The position numbers and the translations under genes are program-made. Of a DNA stretch of 64,000 bases, positions 58,354-64,000 are shown piece after piece (positions within the stretch are counted from its first letter, which is position 1; every line of letters begins with the position of its first letter). The notes beneath the pieces were generated by a model that ran no database searches, had not been told where the DNA came from, and saw only the letters and a list, made by a program, of their open reading frames with translations. This DNA comes from Stenocarpella maydis. Taxonomy: Eukaryota > Ascomycota > Sordariomycetes > Diaporthales > Diaporthaceae. The stretch spans positions 66,691-130,690 of the forward strand of contig NQMI01000003.1 of assembly GCA_002270565.1 (NCBI GenBank). Reading direction: 5' to 3'.

Positions 58354-60220
58354 ATGCCTGCGCTCGAGATAATGCGGCGTGGTTCTCGGCATCATACCAC
58401 TGGTCATATCCGCGTTGGAACACTACAAGGCTGGCAAGGGTGCAGCGGCTGCGTTCGTCAAGTGGCGCGGGCACCTTGACACTCTCATCTTCCGGCTCAA
58501 GCTCCAGAGGACGTTCTTCTATCTGCAGATTCTCGAGTTTCTTCGCGAGGCACAGGTCGCGCAACTGGAGGGCCGGATCGATCTGACGGAAGAACAATGC
58601 GCGGCCGTCCTTGGAGATAAGCGGACTAGTGAGGAGGTCCGGGAGTACCTCGGCCTGTTGCACGATACGTTTGTGGAGATCTTGAGCCGTTATAAGCTGT
58701 GTCTCAAGACGATCGTCGCAAAGATAGGCCACATTAAACGACTCCCGGATGTCAGTTGAGCTCCCGATCCGCCCCTGACTTGGAGCTGCTGCCTGGTGCG
58801 CATTCCTATTCCTGCTATATTAGAGACTCACTCTTGGGAATGGGCAGGCACATAAGGATGACCTAGTAGCAGTACTTGCTGCGAATAAACCCCGCAATGG
58901 GACGTTCTCATTTCGAGAAAGGCTGAGCTTTACAATCGAAAGGGGGAGCTTGAAGGGTCTCCTCGAAGAGTTACGCGAGGATCGGCTTTCGTTGAAGACC
59001 ATTCTCAAAGGTCTCAAGACCCGGCAGGACTACCTCGCGAATGAGCCTAGCCGTGATGCGCAAAAGTTAACCGCAAACTTCCGTAAAGTCCAGCAGACTG
59101 CGTCTATGCTGTTCTCTGCGATGTGTCAGTGTTGCTCGTGCGCTTGCATGACTAGGCATGCCTTGTTATACGCCTCGACAGTCGAATGCCGCTGTAGCGT
59201 GACAGGGCGAAGGTGGGGAAGAAGGCAGAGGAGCCGATGACATTCAGCCTGTTCATGGGGCTCAAGGAGTCTCTCCAAGAAATATCGGTGAATGCCCACG
59301 AGACTGATCCGACTGAAGAAAGCGCAGTGTCTGCAAAGTGAGTAGCATCATGCTGTCCGCATTGAACCACGGGCAATAGCACATTGTACTTTTCACTAAC
59401 TCTTCTGATATGAAGATTTGTTGGTCAGGGAAAACGGAAGAACACGGTTGACTCGTCCGTTCCCACAATATCCGTCAGTCCTCCTGAGGAACCTCGCCCG
59501 CACTGCCGGAACTGGGAGCCCATATTCGATATTTGTCGCTACGCCATGACCGCCCTTGAGGAGGAATATCTTCCGAGGCTGCGTTTAACGGCGGATGTTC
59601 TGTCATTAGCCAACGAGACTGAAGAAACCCGACGGGAGGTCGCCTCCTCAAGTACTTTGGAACAGCTCCTACGCCGTGGCTCCTTGGACGAAGACGCGCG
59701 CATGACCCCGAATCAGCAAACGATTCTTGCCCTCGATATCGCAGCCTCAGTACTGCAGCTACGGCAGACGCACTGGTCCCTGTTCCCGTGGACGAACAAA
59801 CGCATTCGGTTTCTACTTTCAGAACAAGGCGAATCCTGGGGTCCGTTCGTGGAAGAGTTGATTGATAAGCGGACCGGCAAGACGCCACTGGACCCAGTCC
59901 CAGGCCCCGATCCTAAGCAATCTTTACTCGAGCTGGCAATCTTGCTCCTGGAGATCTGGCATCACAAGCCGTTGGAGATGTGGACGAGCAAGCTGGGCAT
60001 GGAGCTTGTCGAAACGCCGGAGGAGCGAAGAATCGCGGCCATCCGGTGGGTGGAGGTTACGTCGGACAGGTTGCCGCCCCACCACCTGACGGCGATTGAG
60101 CAATGTCTGGCATTCTGCTCCGGCAGGCTGAGGGCCTGGGAGGACGGCGAGTTCCAGAAGCAGTACTGTGAGAATGTCGTGAGGCCGCTGCAGGAGAGCT
60201 GCAAGACATGGCAGTCCTAG
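58354..60220 (+). pseudogene. Broken DUF7580-type fungal protein gene
   Basis: The ATG at 58354 reads MPALEI and then loses frame; from 58379 another frame gives VLGIIPLVISALEHYKAGKG, the usual start of this family, so one base was inserted. The reading continues to IKRLPD, an intron (to about 58855), DDLVAVLAANKPRNGTFSF, and RLSLKTILKGLKTRQDYL. Near 59168 a second shift occurs, followed by RLDSRMPL, a TAG (59195-59197) where Gln fits, and PMTFSLFMGLKESLQEI. After another intron (about 59339-59413) the C-terminal part is intact to 60220: SSTLEQLLRRGSLDEDARMT, LALDIAASVLQLRQTHWS, LLELAILLLEIWHH and DRLPPHHLTAIEQCLAFCSG. In several fungi such proteins carry an N-terminal prion-forming or death-inducing domain; their role is not settled. 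Two frameshifts and one stop make it inactive. Confidence 0.8.
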
Positions 60221-62866
60221 CACCTCCCTGGTCACGACAGGATGTTGGTGAAAGCTTCGATGTCGCCTGTGACGGATGCTTGATAGAGTCTGAGAACCTA
60301 TCATGCCCGGAATACGTACTGCAGTATAAGTAAGACAGGTGGCTGGTGGTGCATCGAGGCTTGTAGAGCATGTGATGACTCATTTGCTCTTCGTCCAGAA
60401 TAGTCCATAGACGGGATCTCAACACACCATACTGCCTAGGCGGATCGTGAAATCCTAAAAATTAGAGGCTAGATAATATTTATATGCTGGTTGGTTATAG
60501 GAGAACCCTAACCTAGAGGGCCTAGGGGCTCTGGGAAGGGGGGCCCTTTGTCTGGGGGCCCGCCCTTTAGGCATACAGAGGTCCCTCCTCTAGGCACGCG
60601 GAGGGCCCTCGTGGAAGCCCTTCCTCTGGGCACATAGAGGTCGCTCCTCTAAATACGTGGAGGGCCCTACTGGGTAGCGTAGAGGGGGTTCGCTAGGGGA
60701 GTGAGCGGGGCGAGCAATGAAAGCGAACTCCCTCCACGCCTATTTAAGCCGTAGTACTTGAATATTGGACGAATTGCTCCCCCCGTGAGGGGCTTTCCAC
60801 CTGGTATGTATGGGTATGGTGTTGCTTTAGCCGTGGCGAGACCTAGGAAAAGGTGCTAATGTAAGACTGCTAGGCTGGATGTGCCATACACTCTGTGTGG
60901 CCTATAACTCGTGGGCTGATACGGCACTCTGCGAGATGTCTCCGTGTCGGGTCGTCGGCCGACGGCATCTCTTTGCCACATAGTGATGGAAACGTTTCGG
61001 TGTGGGCAGATGCGGTCACGGCGTTGTGTAGATTTGCGCGACCCGTCGACTGTGGCTGATTGTCGCGTTGTGCTCCTCGGACAGCTTTGGCAGGAGGCAA
61101 CCCAATCATCGACATGATTAAGCAATTAGCATGGACCTAAGCTTAAACGGTAACCCCGTAACATCCGCATAGCGACTTAGTGCAGCAAGTTCCGCTCAGA
61201 CTTGGGACCATATGACCCAAACGATGCTGTCATCGGGGCCTCCAAGCAGCAGTCGACCGTGAGACGCCACATCTGCGTCACACACACACACAGACGCTGC
61301 GCCACACAAGATCCCGGCCTCGACCAAATCAAATTACCTGACGCTTTCGTTTCCGCCTCAGCAAGTTCAGATGGATCGTCGATGGCCAGTTACCCTCTGG
61401 CGTGCCAGGCTGCTCTGGTACGCTTCCAGTACACGTAGAGCTCGCAGCAGGCCCAGGCCCCGGAGACGATGTATCCAAGACGACGGCCAAGGTGCTTCCA
61501 TCATCTGCAGTGGGGGATCGCGAGAAACAGCATCTGCGGCACACAGCCCCGAGCCCCAGCCAAGAATACCGCGCCCAGACTGCCAGATAGCAGAAAGCCT
61601 CGGCGCGAGGCGAGCCTGGCAAGCCGCGCGGGTGTGAGGTGCCGAATGCCCAGCTTCCCATGCAGAACCCGTGCAGCATTCCCCAGCATGGTAAATCCTT
61701 TCCATTGCGGGCTCGCGCGAGGATTTCTATTTCTTCTTTCTTTCTTTTTGACATTATTCTTTGTCTTTGTCTCTGTTCAGTTGCCGAAAGTCTGCACGGT
61801 CTCATGCTGTAAATGGCCATTATGGACGAGGCTATCGAGAGCAGAATGCGGATATTCCCTGATTGGCCTGGGCGGACAGGCGCCGGCGGAGGCGGTTGAC
61901 AGTGGAGCGTGGTCCTAGCCGGCACCATGATTGATTGCACTGACAAGACTGGAATGCTACCCTGTCAGCCTGACAGCACAGCCCGGCTTCGGGCTGGTGG
62001 GGATGGCACTCTCCTTTTTTTCTTCTTTCTTTTCGTTCATTGCCCTTTGGAGCGACCTGAAGGATGATCCCGCTGGCGCTGGACTGACTTCTTCTCCATT
62101 TGCGGTACCGTGCAGCAACCAGCCAGCCAGCGCCAGCACAGACGGCACTGCTAGTGTATGTATATACGGAGTACACTGGGGACCAACCGGAGCATGCATG
62201 CACTGCCAGGACCCCACCAGCCAATAGTGTATTATCACATCGGCGACAAGCTCCCCCGGCTCCAGCCCCGCCAGGGCCCCCAGCTCCAACAAGGTGGCTG
62301 GACATGCACGTCGAGAGAGATTGGGAGACTGGTTTCGGATGCATCTGGACTCGGTCGCCAACCAGCCATCCATCCCATTGAAAAACCTGGCAGCAAGGGG
62401 GAGAAAAAACAACGGTGCCATAATTATAAGCGCGCTGGAGGGGGCTGGCTGATGATGGGGCTGGTCACCCGAACCACACGGCAACCGGGCCTGGACTGCC
62501 CAGACCTGGCCTGCCTGGTCCTGTGGCGGGTGGATGTGTATGACGCACTTCTGAGGACTGACCGGCACAGATTACATAGCACCCACTGCTACTTAGGTAC
62601 TTACCCAGGCACTACCCAATGTGCCTACCTACCCTGTCCCAGGTGACTGAAGCTCGTTTGCTGATGCAACCGCTGGCTGTTGCTGGAACTCTCGCCTCGC
62701 TCTGCGCCTACTTAAAGACTGAGCCCACGCCCACCCTTACTCTCACGCATCATACGACTGCTCCATATCCGTCGAAAGATAGCCCGAGACAAACAACTTA
62801 TTCCCGCAAGCTCTTCAGCAACAACATCTACCACCAAGTCTAAACACAGACCAGACCACCGCCATC
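60221..62866. other. Long upstream region of the Pmp3 gene
   Basis: About 2.6 kb contain no supported gene. 60480-60720 has a repeated GAGGGCCCT pattern listed separately. 61700-62050 has CT-rich runs (TTTCTTTCTTTTT). Overlapping long frames on both strands at 61330-62570 lack protein character. The last 150 bases before the start are CA/CT-rich, as in strongly expressed fungal genes. Confidence 0.45.
60570..60670. repeat. Two degenerate copies of an AGAGGT...GGAGGGCCCT unit
   Basis: A unit of about 41 bp (start GCATACAGAGGTCCCTCCTC, end GGAGGGCCCT) at about 60570-60610 recurs with changes at about 60629-60670 (GCACATAGAGGTCGCTCCTC). The flanking sequence is also rich in GGGCCC and CTCC, and TATTTAAG follows at about 60741. 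It may be part of an old LTR or transposon end; no second end was found. Confidence 0.5.
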
Positions 62867-63230
62867 ATGCCTTTCACCGCAAGGTAAGCCACCGCCCGCT
62901 CCTCTTCGGCATCCTAAGCCCAACGTCATCAAGGCGGGTTCCAGATACCTAACACTTACTCCCTCCAGCGACATCTGCAAGATCCTCCTTGCCATCTTCC
63001 TGCCTCCTCTTGGTGTCTTCTTCGAGCGCGGATGCGGTGCCGACCTGCTCATCAACATCCTGCTCACCATCCTGGGTTACATCCCCGGTATCATTCACGC
63101 ACTGTATGTCCCCCCCACCCGCCCCCCAACAATCGAGTCTTCATGCGAGGCACGGCCGCCCCCAATGGGTCCGAATCGGAGCAGTCTATTAACAAGTTGT
63201 GAAAATAGCTACATTATCCTCAAATATTAA
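62867..63230 (+). CDS. PMP3: Pmp3/UPF0057 plasma membrane proteolipid
   Basis: Exons are 62867-62883, 62969-63103 and 63209-63230, giving 57 residues; yeast Pmp3 has 55. The protein is almost wholly two transmembrane helices: DICKILLAIFLPPLGVFFER and LLINILLTILGYIPGIIHAL, with the conserved PPLGVF and GCG..D..IN..LT..GYIPG..HA pattern of the family. Pmp3 lies in the plasma membrane and affects membrane potential and cation tolerance; expression often responds to salt, cold and osmotic stress. Exon 1 codes for only MPFTA plus part of a Ser codon, and exon 3 for the last seven codons and the stop; both need splicing to be seen, and all junctions keep frame. The short last exon (YIILKY) follows a 105-bp intron. 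Confidence 0.95.
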
Positions 63231-63843
63231 GCCAGCAGCCGTGTTTTCGCAAATCTCAGCACGTCGGCCGTGACAAATCAAACTTCTCTTGACCCCAAAG
63301 GGCCCGACGGCCTGACACCGCCATGTGCCGCCCCACGAGAGCAGCATTGGGTTCCTTGGCCAACGGCCGGGGCTGGAGCCTCTCACCAGCCAGCCCTTCT
63401 TAATTACCCACTATTAAACACGCCCACCGACTTCACCTCATCTACGACTCACCCACCGCCTTCTACGACCTTGGGCTAAGACTGGTGCGCTTGAATCACC
63501 TGCCGTCCTCGTCTGGAAAACTCTCCCTGCGATGCACCTTTTTTAACGATGACTATAGCATACTGCTTTCTGCTTGTTTTTGTGTAAGGGGAGAGGGTAA
63601 TTCGCATCCTTTTTAAATTTTTTTGGAGGCGCCAATGCTCTGGCTGCCGGCTTGCGGGTTCAGGTTACCGAGAGACAATTCTCTAGATAATGACATGATA
63701 CCCCTTTATATGTCCTCGAGACGCTTTCAATCACAATACCACCCATCTGCCCTTCGTATCAAGCTCAGACTGAGTGATTTGATGTCCGCCTTTGCATCGA
63801 CTTTCCGGCTGCCAGGGGCCCGGGTCCTGGCAAGACCGGTGAA
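63231..63843. other. Intergenic region
   Basis: This is the 3' flank of the Pmp3 gene. No gene is supported. Confidence 0.5.
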
Positions 63844-64000
63844 ATGACGTCACAATCAGATCCAAGAAACGGTGGTGCGCCTGCGCCAATCGCTGGCTCT
63901 AACCTCAAGCCATTGACGGAGCGACCGGATGGTCCTGGTAATCAATTCCATCCTGCGTTCCAGCAGTTTGCGAAGCTCGTTCAGCTTTGCTGTGTCACCT
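63844..64000 (+). CDS. Possible partial gene running off the window
   Basis: An ATG at 63844 opens a frame that stays open to the window end (52 codons). It reads like the N terminus of a soluble, Pro/Gly-rich protein (APAPIAGSNLKPLTERPDG, then FQQFAKLVQL). The opposite strand is also open for about 44 codons over the same bases with a Leu/Arg-rich helix, so the coding strand is not certain. No family is recognised. Confidence 0.3.
   Translation, partial: MTSQSDPRNGGAPAPIAGSNLKPLTERPDGPGNQFHPAFQQFAKLVQLCCVT

Noticed and set aside
61329..62646. Several overlapping frames of 150-205 codons upstream of the Pmp3 gene
   Set aside because: They overlap on both strands, have biased composition and lie in what looks like a long promoter.
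1..64000. Secondary-metabolite cluster, CRISPR array or bacterial-type operon
   Set aside because: No PKS, NRPS or terpene core genes, no spaced short repeats and no operon-like spacing were seen; the introns show a eukaryotic genome.

Overview
The window reads as nuclear DNA of a filamentous ascomycete (Pezizomycotina, most likely a Sordariomycete). Genes carry short introns of about 65 to 150 bp with GT..AG borders and no operon layout. The families present are typical of that group: CFEM/Pth11-type receptor, HET-domain protein, Zn2Cys6 regulator, GH72 glucanosyltransferase, DUF7580-type and C2H2-type fungal proteins. One AT-rich block (about 11.5-14.65 kb) looks eroded by repeat-induced point mutation (RIP). 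Exon borders below were built by hand from frame, splice signals and family fit.

Layout. 0-11 kb: an intronless protein with a cysteine-rich C terminus, a small secreted protein with a Tyr/Gly repeat, and a four-exon SET-domain protein, separated by long stretches with no supported gene. 11.5-14.65 kb: the AT-rich block, with a 1.4-kb element that has long diverged inverted repeats and a possible LTR remnant. 16-29 kb: a Zn2Cys6 factor, a cytochrome c peroxidase, an MFS transporter, a GPI-anchored GH72 enzyme and a CFEM receptor. 30-35 kb: two AAA+ ATPase genes head to head. 35.5-44 kb: a broken MFS gene, an unknown protein with two Trp-containing repeats, a compact Mutator-like transposon remnant with identical 45-bp inverted repeats and an exact 8-bp target duplication, and a broken HET gene. 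46.7-54.6 kb: a single-span membrane protein, translin, a broken multi-span membrane protein, a mitochondrial carrier and ribosomal protein eL22. 55-60 kb: a frameshifted RibD/DHFR-like gene and a divergent pair of broken genes (C2H2-type and DUF7580-type). 62.8-63.2 kb: the 57-residue Pmp3 membrane proteolipid.

The genes do not form a single pathway and there is no secondary-metabolite cluster. The main theme is intact housekeeping and surface genes among decayed accessory genes. Six accessory genes are interrupted by frameshifts, stops or deletions, and several stops are TAG where a CAG codon fits the family. The likeliest novelties are the 1.4-kb inverted-repeat element, the transposon remnant, the head-to-head AAA+ pair, the Tyr/Gly secreted peptide and an over-represented ACCTAGGT palindrome in the intergenic DNA.
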